A DNA stretch of 64,000 bases from Ryuthela nishihirai (GCA_038380435.1 JAWZYU010000025.1:42602691-42666690), one strand, 5' to 3'; shown: positions 11,405 through 22,619, counted from the stretch's first letter. A program made the numbers and translations. Notes: a model not told the origin generated them from the sequence alone.

Positions 11405-11513
11405 AGAATACCTTTCTAAGAATACTTTCAAAATTTTCAGAAAGGTATTCGAAGAAAGACTTCTTCGAATACCTTTCTAAAAAACACCTTTCTAGAAAGT
11501 ATTCTTAGAAAGG
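11405..11513. repeat. Nested palindrome, about 109 bp
   Basis: The outer arms CCTTTCTAAGAATACTTTC (11411-11429) and their reverse complement (11495-11513) match exactly. Inside lies a second exact inverted pair, AGAAAGGTATTCGAAGA (11439-11455) and its complement (11462-11478). All four arms share the GGTATTC / AGTATTC theme. No terminal CAG or TA ends are obvious. Confidence 0.8.
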
Positions 11514-11679
11514 AAAAAAGTTGCCATTAGGTATAATTACACAGAATGATCGCAGTATAATATCATTCACAATCCGTGTTTCTTCCCTGAAATTCTTTTC
11601 GGAAAAGTCTGTTATCTCCAATCCCTTCTCTAGAATGCATCTTTTTGTGGTTTTCTCTGTTTAAATCGCCATCAAGCGA

Positions 11680-12260
11680 CAACCATTGGCACACACCTCA
11701 CTGCATATGCAAGCGCTGGACCAAGTTCAGTGGATGCAGGCCGTCCGCTGCCTGGAAACGTCGGATCGTGTCGACAGCCAGCCAACTGAGTCAATACATT
11801 TGGCGCTGCTTCAAAGGGCGCCGGCCTCCCGCCACGACCTGATAGCAGTCGCCTATCTGAGCCGACCGAGTAGAATTAAGGTTGCCTCGCTGTTCTCTTG
11901 TGTTTGAGGAGCTGACAATTGTTCAGGCCTCTGGGCACCTCGACCCAGATAAGCGGCCGGCTCCTGCGTCATGATACAGGCGGAAACGGTATCGCTGTCG
12001 TTCTCGACGCTGGCATGTTTGTCATGTAGCGAGCGCGTGAGGCAATCAACACGCTCGCCACTCGCTGAGGACGCCGCTGACAGAAACACCGCTACCGCCT
12101 CTCTTCTGCCAGGGGGCACTAGGGGGTGGGAACAAGTGTCGAGATTCGTGGTCGCTGCTCGTTTTTCGGCGCCAAGGGAGAAACTTCTCTATCTGAAGCC
12201 ATCTGCGAAAATAGCTCCTTTGGGAATGGGCGTGGAGACTGCTACACTGCTGGGAAAAAA
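11680..12260. promoter_or_regulatory. CpG-rich island upstream of the caudal exon
   Basis: This stretch is clearly richer in GC and CpG than the AT-rich DNA around it, with runs such as GGAAACGTCGGATCGTGTCG. It is not part of any repeat family seen elsewhere in the window. Open frames on both strands (11645-11907, 11971-12300) overlap and match no protein I know. It lies about 2.7 kb upstream of the caudal homeobox exon on the same strand, so it could be a promoter, an upstream exon or a conserved regulatory element. That role is inference. Confidence 0.35.
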
Positions 12261-12446
12261 ATTGCTTAGGAAGAGATCGGTTGTGAAAATGAGCAAATAA
12301 CTTGCTAAATGATTAATTTCACGAGGCATGCACGAAAAAGTGATGCGCCATCATTAATGGGAGTGAGGAAGTTTATAATAAGAAAAGAGTTGGATTCTAA
12401 TAGAGAGGCACGTTAGGCACTAGCTTTGGGGCACCTATATTTGAAT

Positions 12447-12711
12447 TCCCCGCCCTGCCCACGGTCAGTAGGGGACACCGATGGGCTTGGAAAGGCCGCC
12501 GTCCGTCGGATGGGACGTTAAGCCGTGGCCCCGTGTGCGGGAGAGTCATACCCTGTGCACGTTAAAGAACACGCTGGATGGCCTTGACGGGAGGCTACCA
12601 TCTGTCTCCCAACAGCTGTTCCAGTGGGTCCTCTCCCCCAACCTTCTCTGAGCCTTCGGGGTCCATGGTGTGCAAAAAAAGTGCCGCTCAGAGGTAAAAC
12701 AACCCAACCCA
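12447..12711 (+). mobile_element. SINE-A, 5'-truncated, with 14-bp target duplication
   Basis: Begins inside the body (CCCCGCCCTGCCCACGG) and lacks the tRNA head. It also has a small deletion before the tail. ACCTATATTTGAAT occurs at both 12433-12446 and 12712-12725. A truncated copy with a perfect duplication is the mark of incomplete LINE-driven reverse transcription. Confidence 0.9.
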
Positions 12712-12870
12712 ACCTATATTTGAATGCTATAATTTGTTCAGTGATTAACTATAAGTTAAAATTTCAACCGGATGCTCCTTATTTTTAAACGTTAGTACTT
12801 AATTTTAATGATCAAAAATAAATAAATAATTTTATTTTGTGTACACTGACTGATTTGCCCTTTAACCTTA

Positions 12871-13066
12871 GGCTCCCGTGGCCGAGTGGTTAGCACGCTT
12901 GGCTACTGATCTACGGGCCTGGGTTCGAGCTCCGGGTAAGGCATGGATGTTCGTGTTGTTTTCTGCTGAGGTCCTGCCATCCTCTCAGATCTTCTATTGT
13001 GGCATATAAACTGACAGGCTCCTGTCAGACCTCTGTGGCAAGCAGCTGCTTGAGGGGATATTTATT
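12871..13066 (+). mobile_element. SINE-B, simple form
   Basis: Head (CCCGTGGCCGAGTGGTTAGC, GGGTTCGAGCTCCGGG), single body and A/T tail, without the hairpin module. Confidence 0.9.
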
Positions 13067-13328
13067 TTTTTTATTTTTATTTGATAAGAATTACAATAGC
13101 AGTCAGAAGGAAATTTGGAGTTCAATGGAGTCTTAAGTGAGGTTGTGTTAGGTGTATCTGACAAAGTGAGTAATTTTTATTCGATGTTGCCTTTACAAAA
13201 ATGGTCTAATTGGCTTTGGTATGCTTAAAAAGTAGAATTTTCAACTTTTTTCTAGTTAGTAAAAAATTTATCTAGGGTGTGTTCTGATTAATTTGCATAA
13301 AGAGAACAGTGGGACTCAATACTCTTTG

Positions 13329-13711
13329 GCGGGGGTGGCTCAGTCGGTAGCACCAGGCTCGTAATCTGTAGTTCCCAGGTTCGAGTCCCAGCTGGGTCAG
13401 CGTTGAGATTTATCTCCGCAAAATTCCCCGCCCTGCCCACGGTCAATAGGGGACACCGATGGGCTTGGAAAGGCCGCCGTCCGTCGGATGGGACGTTAAG
13501 CTGTGGCCCCGTGTGTCGGAGAGTCATACCCTGTGCACGTTAAAGAACACGCTGGATGGCCTTGACGGGAGGCTACCATTTGTCTCCCAACAGCTGTTCC
13601 AGTGGGTCCCCTCCCCCCAACCTTCTCTGAGCCTTCGGGGTCCATGTGACCTGGCCATTTAGCCCATGGTGTGCAAAAAAGTGCCGCTCAGAGGTAAAAC
13701 AACCCAACCCC
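13329..13711 (+). mobile_element. SINE-A copy
   Basis: Complete plus-strand SINE-A with box A GGCTCAGTCGG and box B GGTTCGAGTCCC, ending AACCCAACCC. I did not find a clean target duplication. Confidence 0.85.
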
Positions 13712-14410
13712 GAACGGAAGATAGAGTGCAGCAATCGTTTTAATATTTCTCTTTTTTTTTTGGGGGGGGGGGACGACGAAAGTATTGGGGGGTCAATTTT
13801 TTTTCATAGCCTGTAACATTCCCAGCGTCGTGAGCTTTGATTTGACACATAGATCATTTAGTTTGCGCCCTAAATTCGAAAGATATGGTGGCACCACTGT
13901 TTTCACAAACTGATAAACCTGCAAATGAAGAGCGAAAAATAATGGGAAGATAGGTAATAAAAAAAGATTTAAAAAACATAAAATAACAGCTTTTAAAAAG
14001 CATTTTTATTCAAGGGCACAACAAAATCCCAGAATAAAATTTAAATGTTCCATTTTTCTAAAAGTTACATCATTAAACTGATCAAAAATGATAATAAAAT
14101 ATTAATTGACGTGGGTCCCCATTGTTCAACAATACAGCTTTTATAAGCGAAATTATAATTTGATTTTGTGATTTTTTCCCCCCGTTTAGTAAGAGTTGTA
14201 AGAGCTTTTTATAAAAAAAAAATTTGTTTGTATTTTAATGTTAATTTTTTTAATATTAATTTAATAAGTCTGCAGTGGCCGAGTGGTTCTTGCAGTGAAG
14301 CAAAGAGAATTTCAATCATAGATAAGACAGATATTGTTTTTTCTGTTGAGATTTCCTCGCCCGTAACAAATGAGTGCTTGAGGATTATAATAATTTTATA
14401 TATATATATA
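13712..14410. other. No gene seen
   Basis: AT-rich. It includes a G-run at about 13761-13772 and, at 14274-14290, a short fragment resembling the SINE-B head (AGTGGCCGAGTGGTT). Confidence 0.4.
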
Positions 14411-14412
14411 GT

Positions 14413-14900
14413 CGCAGCCGTCCCGTGGCCGAGTGGTTAGCGCGCTCGGCTACTGATCTACGGGACCTGGGTTCAATCCCCGGGAAAGGCATGGCTGTTT
14501 GTGTCGTTTTTCTGCTGAGGTCCTGCCATCCTCTCAGATCTTCTACTGTGGCATATAAAAACTGACAGGCTCCTGTTAGACCTCTGTGGCAAGCAGCTGC
14601 TTGAGGGGGTATTTATTGTATTTACATTGGATCGTGTGAGCTCACAAAAACCTGGATCGTGTGGGCCCACTCACAGAAATATTGAGCGTGTGCAGTTACC
14701 GTTCACAGCAAACTGGAGCGTGTGCAGTAACTGCACACGCTCCAGTTTGCTGTGAACGGTAACTGGAGCGTGTACAGTTGCTGTACACGTTCCTGAGGTC
14801 CTGCCATCCTCTCAGACCTTCTACTGTGGCATATAAACTGACAGGCTCCTGTCAGACCTCTGTGGCAAGCAGCTGCTTGAGGGGTATTTATTTATTATTT
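14413..14900 (+). mobile_element. Composite SINE-B in the caudal intron
   Basis: Complete head-body-hairpin-body composite like the one at 7435. Both sides carry ATTTTATATATATA-type sequence that could be a target duplication, but low complexity makes this weak. It ends about 75 bp upstream of the caudal splice acceptor. Confidence 0.85.
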
Positions 14901-14976
14901 ATTTTATATATATAGTATATGTGACTAATTCGTAACAATCTAACCTTAAAATGGAATATTTATTTTCTTCTCACAG

Positions 14977-15299
14977 GCAAAACGAGAACCAAGGACAAGT
15001 ATCGTGTGGTGTATAGTGACCACCAGCGCTTGGAATTGGAAAAAGAGTTCCACTACAGCCGATACATCACCATTCGCCGAAAATCAGAGCTCGCTTCGAT
15101 GTTGGGATTGTCGGAACGGCAGGTGAAGATCTGGTTCCAGAACAGGCGTGCGAAAGAACGCAAACAAGCGAAGAAAAGGGAAGAAATCTTGCAGAAAGGC
15201 AAAGACAACATCCAACAGCCGATGCAAACTACGGCTGCTATTGCAGCGCTGAACCTCTTTAAACCTATTATGAATTTCGAGCACGAGGCCCATGCATAG
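14977..15299 (+). CDS. cad: caudal/Cdx homeobox transcription factor, last exon
   Basis: Encodes the C-terminal part of a ParaHox transcription factor that acts in the nucleus in posterior patterning and gut development. A pyrimidine-rich acceptor TTCTTCTCACAG ends at 14976, and the exon opens in frame with [16 protein letters not shown]. The 60-residue homeodomain spans 14991-15170. Family-defining residues are in place (L16, F20, W48, F49, Q50, N51, R53; helix 3 [15 protein letters not shown]). The [12 protein letters not shown] arm and [15 protein letters not shown] helix are specific to caudal/Cdx, not Hox. A short tail of about 40 residues ends with a stop at 15297-15299. The intron just before the homeodomain is an old Cdx position as far as I recall. 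The upstream exon with the hexapeptide is not visible in the window. Frame is intact, so this is probably functional. Confidence 0.96.
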
Positions 15300-16440
15300 T
15301 CTTGTGGCGATCGTGTTTTAAAGAGTGAACGATTGAAAGTGTGACTGCAGTTAAAGAGGGCTGTTTTTCTTGTGGAATCTGTGCCCCTTAGAGGCACTGG
15401 ACCCGCCGATTTCCTCCTTTAGTTCTCAAAGCATTAAATGTCACTTCCGAGTTCCGTCTAAAGATTGGATTAGACCTCCCTCAACAGTGTGGTATTGCAA
15501 GAAAGATAACCGATCTCGAATTAAGGAATTGGAATATTCATATTGAAGTGACGATATATATGTGATGACTGATGATGAGAAGTTTTAGTTAATATCTGTT
15601 GTCATTGATTCATACGAGTTGGAACTGAGGCGTCGATCATTGTGGATCAAACTTTAACATTATCCACACATTTGTGTAATTGTTGCTTGTTCAGCTAGTC
15701 ACCAAAACTAATGGGAGAAAAAATAATGAGTAAAGATGTCCTTTATCATGTAAGAAAGATGCATAAAAGAAAATCAGTCGAATTAGAGGTAGTTGTTACA
15801 TCACCAGGAATTCCTTTAGCACAGTTACTATGATTCGTGTTGTTCATTATCCTTTATGAGAGGCAAAATGGTCGTCAAAGGAGTTGATGACAACAGATCC
15901 ACAGAAAATCAGTTCGGAAATTGAAACGCTTGAGAATGGCATGACCCAGGGGCGTCCTCAGGATGGGCTAAGAGAAAGCAAGAGGAAAAATTATAAATAT
16001 TTAAATTTCAGTGCATTTACTTTGGTTTAAATTTTGATACAGGCATTTCATGAATGTTAACAACTTATTTATTTTGTTGATTTAACAAATGTAAAAAAAA
16101 AAACTATTTTCCTTGTTTTTTTAAATGGAATTGGAGCAAATTTCTTGCTTTCCTCTAGGGGTGTCCATGTCATGATCACAGAATAGGATCCTTTTGCCTA
16201 AATGCACGTTGTACAATTACAATGGTGCATGATGTCCAGATTTCTTTGGGTTAGAGCACGTTTAAAATTACAATGGTGCATGATGTCCAGATTTCTTTGG
16301 GTTAGAAAAATCAATCCAATAACACTAAAAATGTGATTAACTGGTACGGTGTTATTAAGGAGAAATTTGATTCTGAGAGTAGGCTGATAACTTTACCCTA
16401 AAACTTAACAAGCCTAAAAATAAACATCAGGAATTTGTTA
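15300..16440 (+). other. Probable caudal 3' untranslated region
   Basis: About 1.1 kb directly after the caudal stop is free of the SINEs that crowd both sides. An AATAAA lies at 16419-16424, which I use only as a tentative end. The true polyadenylation site needs transcripts. Confidence 0.4.
16216..16306 (+). repeat. 40-bp direct repeat in the caudal 3' region
   Basis: The same 40 bases, starting ATTACAATGGTGCATGATGT, occur at 16216-16255 and 16267-16306, separated by 11 bp. The match is exact as read, so the duplication looks recent. Confidence 0.9.
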
Positions 16441-16622
16441 CTTGACAAATATTTTAAAATTTTTAGATTTAATTGTACTAGCAAAAATTAATAGTACTCA
16501 GGATTAATACTTTGTCATTTAAATCTTTATAAATTTGAGAATATTCTTAGAAAATTAAAATAATCTCCAACAAACAATATGATATTTTACCTTGGCACTA
16601 GAAAAATATGGAATCAGAGGTA

Positions 16623-16834
16623 CAGTCGCTCAAAAAAGTATCCGAACACTATGGTTGATTACAGAGTTCAGAAAAATATCTGGCATCGATTTTATATATA
16701 GAAATTAGTGATCTGGCAACCTTCGTGTCACGTGACACGAAGGTTGCTAGATATTCTATATATAAAATCGATGCCAGATATTTTTCTGTATTCTGTAATC
16801 AACCATAATATTCGGATACTTTTTTGAGCAACTG
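16623..16834. mobile_element. Tc1-type MITE (CAGTCGCTC family)
   Basis: Foldback element with CAGTCGCTCAAAAAAG and TTTTTTGAGCAACTG ends, TA on both sides, and the CGTGTCACGTGACACG centre. Confidence 0.85.
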
Positions 16835-17325
16835 TACCACCTCATAATGGTTAAGAAATTAATCAAAAGACAACTAAAACTGATAAAGCAGTTAGGTGTG
16901 AAAGACAGTTGACTAATGACATTCCAGGAATCACTTCCGTCCTCTACATTTCTTAAGCGGAAGGTGCGCCAGTGTAAAGGACAAAATAACTTAAAAGCTC
17001 TATCAGGCTCTCTTCTTTTCTCATATGACATAAGAATATTTACCCAAGGAAACACTGGCTGATTTAAGAGTCAATTGTGTTACTATAAAATATATTAATA
17101 AATGGGTGTCATTAGTATTATTTCATTGCAGGAAGGGCGTCAAATTAAGAAAAGATATATCGAAATAAAGGAACACAAAAAAGTTTAAGATTTCTAGAAT
17201 TTCAGTCAGAGAAAATGCTTTAAACTAAATTCAAGTGTCAGGGACTTTGGTTTAAATATCAGATTAATGTATTCAGATAAATGACAGTTTAATAGTAAAC
17301 GTTTGGACATGGTTACAGATAAGTC
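16835..17325. other. No gene seen
   Basis: AT-rich with only short fortuitous frames. Confidence 0.5.
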
Positions 17326-17340
17326 CGAATCTATTATAGA

Positions 17341-17723
17341 GTTGTGTTGTTTTACCTCTGAGCGGCAGTGTTTGCACACCATGAGCTAAATTGCCAGGTC
17401 ACAAGGACCCCGAAGGCTCAGAGAAGGTTGGGGGAGGGGACCCACTGGAACAGCTGTTGGGAGACAGATGGTAGCCTCCTGTCAAGGCCATCCAGCGTGT
17501 TCTTTAACGTGCACAGGGTATGGCTCTCCCACACACGGGGCCACACCTTGACGTCCCATCCGACAGACGGCGGCCTTTCCAAGCCCATCGGTGTCCCCTA
17601 CTGACCGTGTGCAGGGCGGGGAATTTTGCGGAGATAAATCTCAACGCTGACTCAGCTGGAACTCGAACCTGGGAACTACAGATTACGAGACTGGAGCACT
17701 ACCGACTGAGCCACCCCCGCCCC
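17341..17723 (-). mobile_element. SINE-A copy
   Basis: Minus-strand copy flanked by GAATCTATTATAG (left) and GAATCAATTATAG (right), a 13-bp duplication with one mismatch. The tail differs from consensus (GCAGTGTTTGCACACC), suggesting an older copy. Confidence 0.85.
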
Positions 17724-18179
17724 TAGAATCAATTATAGCTGAAAAACAAGAAAAATACACCCATTCCCCGATTTACACGGTTTCGGTTTACATAGTCAAG
17801 AAAATGAAATGAGTTTCGTTTTACATGATACTGATTTAGATTTCTTTTTTAATATAGATAAAATACCTATTATGAACTAGCAATGGTGAAGTGTGAAGTA
17901 TGACTATTAGACTTTCATCGAAAGTTAAAAATCAACTAAACGGTTTGAATCGATATCATTTATTTTTCAAGAATAAAGAGATAATACTAAATTCGCATTC
18001 TAATGATTCATATTTATATTATTTTGCTAAAATGAAATTCTTGCCACTGTAATGCAATCTGTCTCACGACATCTTAATGAAATAAATCCTGTTTTTATCT
18101 GCAGCGAAATCTGACTTTTCTAGTTTGAATTCTTTCAAGCTATTCGAAAACAATGTGTTATCTCATTTAGCAGCAAGTT

Positions 18180-18275
18180 GCCATCCTCTCAGATCTTCTA
18201 CTGTGGCATATAAACTGACAGGCTCCTGTCAGACCTCTGTGGCAAGCAGCTGCTTGAGGGGGTATTTTTTTTTAT
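18180..18275 (+). mobile_element. SINE-B, 5'-truncated
   Basis: Only the body (CCATCCTCTCAGATCTTC to CTTGAGGGGGTATTT) is present. Confidence 0.85.
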
Positions 18276-19244
18276 TTATTTATCTTTATAGATTATACAG
18301 TATTTCATAAACTATCGTATAAATACTAATTTTATAAAATAAAGCATGAAATGCTGGTAGAAATGCGTAATTTATAATCAGTTGATAGATATCTATCACC
18401 TAAATTCAATAATGTAACGTCTTCATTAACGTTGAGTATTTTTAGTGACCAAATTAGATAAATGTATAAGAAATTAATCCAAGCTTATCCGAATTGGTGC
18501 AATTAAAATACAAAAATACTGTTATATTAATGTTTATTATTACTATTGAACTGAAATATGAGATAAATATGTTTAAATAAAACTTTCAATGTACGTTTTA
18601 TCAATATCAAGGATTATTTTTGGAATCAATCTCCCTTTTTCCCCATAGTTGTTGGTCTCAGTTGCCACGGTGATGCTCCGGAATCTATCTCTCATATAAA
18701 TCGAGGGATGAGCGTATTCGTCACTGGGGGACTTGTATATATAATATAGGCTTTATATTTCAGTGGGTGGTTTTGTAAACAGAACAAGATACACATACTT
18801 CTTTTCGTTTGCTTTGTGGAGTGCCGAATTTTTTCAGCATCTGATTTCAGGCCATATTTTGCATTTTTTTATGGAATAAAACTTTCAGAAATCTGAACTT
18901 TGAACTGTATATTGAGAGTATCACTCATATAAACAGAAAAACAATTCCGTCATTTTTTTAAGGTGAGTCCAATCATGAAATTCGAAAGATTTATAAAACT
19001 ATTGATATGAACCAAAAAATTGTCATTGATATTGACGTCAAATAATTTTCACAAGGGTGGGAGGTGAAATGGTCAAAATAAATATTTTATGTGTATATTT
19101 TATTTAATTTCATCCTTAATTAAAACTGATATTAACACCTTTTCCTATTAAAATGGGCTTTATTTATGACAAAGGAACATGAATTTAAAAAAATTATTTT
19201 AACATCATTTCACTGAAATTCAGCTTGTATATTATAATGTTAAA
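18276..19244. other. No gene seen
   Basis: AT-rich. I find no recognisable coding or repeat signal. Confidence 0.5.
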
Positions 19245-19692
19245 AAAAAAATACCCTCTCAAGCAGCTGCTTGCCACAGAGGTCTGACAGGAGCCTGTCA
19301 GTTTATATGCCATAGTAGAAGGTCTGAGAGGATGACAGGACCTCAGGAACATGTACAGCAACTGTACACGCTCCAGTTACTGTTCACAGCAAACTGGAGC
19401 GTGTGCAGTTACTGCACACGCTCCAGTTTGCTGTGAACGGTAACTGCACACGCTCAATATTTCTGTGAGTGGGCCCACACGATCCAGGTTTTTGTGAGCT
19501 CACACGATCCAATGTAAATAAAATAAATACCCCCTCAAGCAGCTGCTTGCCACAGAGGTCTGACAGGAGCCTGTCAGTTTATGTGCCACAGTAGAAGGTC
19601 TGAGAGGATGGCAGGACCTCAGCAGAAAAACGACACAAACAGCCATGCCTTACGCGGGGCTCGAACCCAGGTCCCTTAGATCAGTAGCCAAG
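19245..19692 (-). mobile_element. Composite SINE-B, head partly lost
   Basis: Body, hairpin (about 19350-19460) and second body on the minus strand. The tRNA head runs to GATCAGTAGCCAAG and then stops, losing box A. Confidence 0.85.
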
Positions 19693-19990
19693 AAAGTTGC
19701 AAAATTCTAAAATCTGAGAAATGCAGTGAAAAGCAACATAACAGAAAATAATTATAATTTATATGCATTTTTCTCATGATAAACACATCAAAAGAATGAC
19801 ACCAGCTGTAGCAAAACAATTCTTGTTATTTCCTGTGAAATAAGTAAAATAATTCTTGTTGCATATAAGGCATGGTTATCTTCAATTTGTTGTATGCAGT
19901 TTCTATTCCAGCCTCAAGCAGCCATGGGTTCCGGGAGGTCCAACCAGACAGATATCTGGTTCATCTGGTGAGCTACATCTGACCACTGTA

Positions 19991-20673
19991 GGGGTGGCTC
20001 AGTCGGTAGCGCTCCAGGCTCGTAATCTGCACTTCTCAGGTTCGAGTCCCAGCTGGGTCAGCGTTGAGATTTATCTCCGCAAAATTCCCCGCCCTGCCCA
20101 CGGTCAGTAGGGGACACCGATGGGCTTAGAAAGGCAGCAGTCCGTCGGATGGGACGTTAAGCGGTGGCTCCTGTGCGGGAGAGCCATACCCTGTGCACGT
20201 TAAAGAACACGCTGGATGGCCTTGACGGGAGGCTACCATCTGTCTCCCAACAGCTGTTCCAGTGGGTCCTTTCCCCCAACCTTCTCTGAGCCTTCGGGGT
20301 CATTGTGACCTGGCCATTTAGCCCATGGTGTGCAAAAAAGTGCCGCTCAGAGGTAAAACAATCCAACGTTAAAGAACACGCTGGATGGCCTTGACGGGAG
20401 ACTACCATCTGTCTCCCAACAACTGTTCCAGTGCGTCCCCTCCCCCAACCTTCTCTGAGCCTTCGGGGTCCTTGTGACTTGCTGCCATGCCCTGTGCATG
20501 TTAAAGAACACGCTGCATGACCATGACGGGAGGCTACCATCTGTCTCCCAACAGCTGTTCCAGTGGGTCCCCTCCCCCAACCTTCTCTGAGCCTTCGGGG
20601 TCATTGTGACCTGGCCATTTAGCTCATGGTGTACAAAAAAGTGCCGCTCAGAGGTAAAACAACCAAGAACCAA
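19991..20673 (+). mobile_element. Elongated SINE-A with two extra tail modules
   Basis: A full SINE-A (19991-20367) is followed by two further copies of its 3' half: about 20368-20480, then about 20490-20665. Each starts near GTTAAAGAACACGCT, and the last again reaches CGCTCAGAGGTAAAACAACC. ATCTGACCACTGTA flanks the whole 683-bp unit at 19977-19990 and 20674-20687. Either the extended form was mobilised intact or the repeats expanded after insertion. Confidence 0.85.
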
Positions 20674-20689
20674 ATCTGACCACTGTATC

Positions 20690-20840
20690 TGACCACTTCT
20701 AACAAGGTCTTGTTTGACACTGTTTCCTCTTCTTTCTCAAGACTTTAGGCACACTGTTCCTAATTCTATTTGCTAATTTATAATTATCCATACGGGCAAC
20801 ATGACCAAACCAAACAGTGGTCTACACTTTTCAAACATTG
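20690..20840 (-). mobile_element. RTE-like LINE 3' fragment
   Basis: On the minus strand this resembles the 3' part of the LINE near 63040-63070 (GGTTTGG(T/C)CATGTTGCCC). It is short and decayed, and SINE-A inserted at its edge. Confidence 0.5.
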
Positions 20841-21030
20841 CGATACCAAAAGCACCACTCCCTGTGTTTAAAAAAATTCTAAAAAAAAAAACAGTGGCAT
20901 TATAATACACATACATGGGGTTAATGCATGATAATTCTATTTCATAACACTTTCACCTTAATCTTTCCTGTACGGAACGAAGATAATGGAGAATAAAAGA
21001 TGAAAGGAGAGGAGGTAAGGAAAATGTAAA

Positions 21031-21760
21031 ATATGGCAACCTTCGTGTCACGTGACACGAAGGTTGCCAGATCACTAATTTCTAAAAAAACACGTTACTA
21101 GATATTTTTTCTGAATTCTGTGATCAACCATGGTGTTCGGATACTTTTTTGAGCGACTGTAGGTGGTCATATTATTTTGATACTAGATCGTGTGGGCTCC
21201 TCAGGAAATATTGAGCGTGTGCAGTTACCGTTCACAGCAAACTGGAGCGTGTGCAGTAACTGCACACGCTCCAGTTTGCTGTGAACGGTAACTGGAGCGT
21301 GTACAGTTGCTGTACACGCGCCAGATATTTTTCCTGAATTCTGTAATCACGTGACACGAAGGTTGCCAGATCACTAATTTCTAAAAAAATCGTTGCCAGA
21401 TATTTTTTCTGAATTCTGTAATCAACCATGGTGTTCGGATACTTTTTTGAGCGACTGTAGGTGGTCATATTATTTCGATACTAGATCGTGTGGGCTCACT
21501 CACGGAAATCTTGAGCGTGTGCAGTTACCGTTCACAGCAAACTGGAGCGTGTGCAGTAACTGCACACGCTCCAGTTTGCTGTGAACGGTAACTGGAGCGT
21601 GTACAGTTGCTGTACAAGCGCCAGATATTTTTCCTGAATTCTGTAATCAGGTGACACGAAGGTTGCCAGATCACTAATTTCTAAAAAAAAAAACGTTACC
21701 AGATATTTTTTCTGAATTCTGTAATCAACCGTAGTGTTCGGATACTTTTTTGAGCGACTG
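21031..21760. mobile_element. MITE and hairpin array, three rounds
   Basis: Three right halves of the CAGTCGCTC MITE (each ending CGGATACTTTTTTGAGCGACTG) alternate with two copies of the GGTGGTCATATTA-hairpin module (about 21162-21320 and 21460-21616). The modules join through CCAGATATTTTTCCTGAATT. The left part of the first MITE is missing. The period is about 300 bp and neighbouring units are nearly identical, so unequal exchange or repeated insertion built it recently. Confidence 0.85.
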
Positions 21761-22400
21761 TACGAGAAAAGAAAATAAAGAAGAAGGAAGATAGAGAAAT
21801 CTAAAAGTGAAAGAAAATAAACCTAATGGATAGAAAATATTAAGATTAAAGAACAGGAAGATGTACAGAGAGAGAAAGTGAAATTACAAATATATTCAAG
21901 AACGTTACAAACTCTGTATTAAAAATAAAGGCATCAGAATATTTTACATAATTATTATTATTATTTTTTTTTTCAATTTAGATTAAGCTTAGAGTACGAT
22001 ACATCCTTATACATGATAGAGCTCAGAGCTTCAGGGGAGGAAAAAACCAGATTAATTATACATTTTCTCCCATTACTGCATAAACAGATGCATAAAATAT
22101 ACTATAACGTATAACAAAAATATATAATTATATATATATAAGTTACTTTTAACATATACAAATTATTAAGAGCTATTTTCGTTAATCGATTTTTTTTTTT
22201 TTTGTTTTTTTTTCATTCAAAAGGAGTTCCTTTTCTCCTGGTAAATAGTTTCACTGATTTAAACTCCTACGAAATGTTTAGTGAGCTTTAAAATTTTCTG
22301 TTCCTGTCACTTATGGAATTTTTTCCCTGAATTCCCCCCCCCCCCCCGACTTACAAATATATAACAGTTATGAAATGTATGGAAGTTTATCGCAATTAAA
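21761..22400. other. No gene seen
   Basis: AT-rich with T-runs near 21965 and 22190-22215 and a C-run near 22335-22347. Confidence 0.5.
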
Positions 22401-22405
22401 TGATA

Positions 22406-22619
22406 CAGTCGCTCAAAAAAGTATCCGAACACTATGGTTGATTACAGAATTCAGGAAAAATATCTGGCAACGATTTTTTTAGAAATTAGTGATCTGGCAA
22501 CCTTCGTGTCACGTGACACGGAGGTTGCCAGATCACTAATTTCTAAAAAAATCGTTGCCAGATATTTTTTCTGAATTCTGTAATCAACCACAGCGTTCGG
22601 ATACTTTTTTGACCGACTG
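22406..22619. mobile_element. Tc1-type MITE (CAGTCGCTC family)
   Basis: Complete foldback copy with TA flanks and the GTCACGTGAC centre. Cleanest single copy in the window. Confidence 0.85.

Noticed and set aside
15053..15397. Minus-strand frames across the caudal exon
   Set aside because: Shadows of the homeobox reading frame on the other strand.
20157..20673. Open frames of 108-127 codons on the minus strand
   Set aside because: They arise from the repeated SINE-A tails and have no independent coding evidence.
21031..21760. CRISPR-like regular array
   Set aside because: Units are long inverted-repeat transposon halves in a eukaryotic context, not short repeats with unique spacers.
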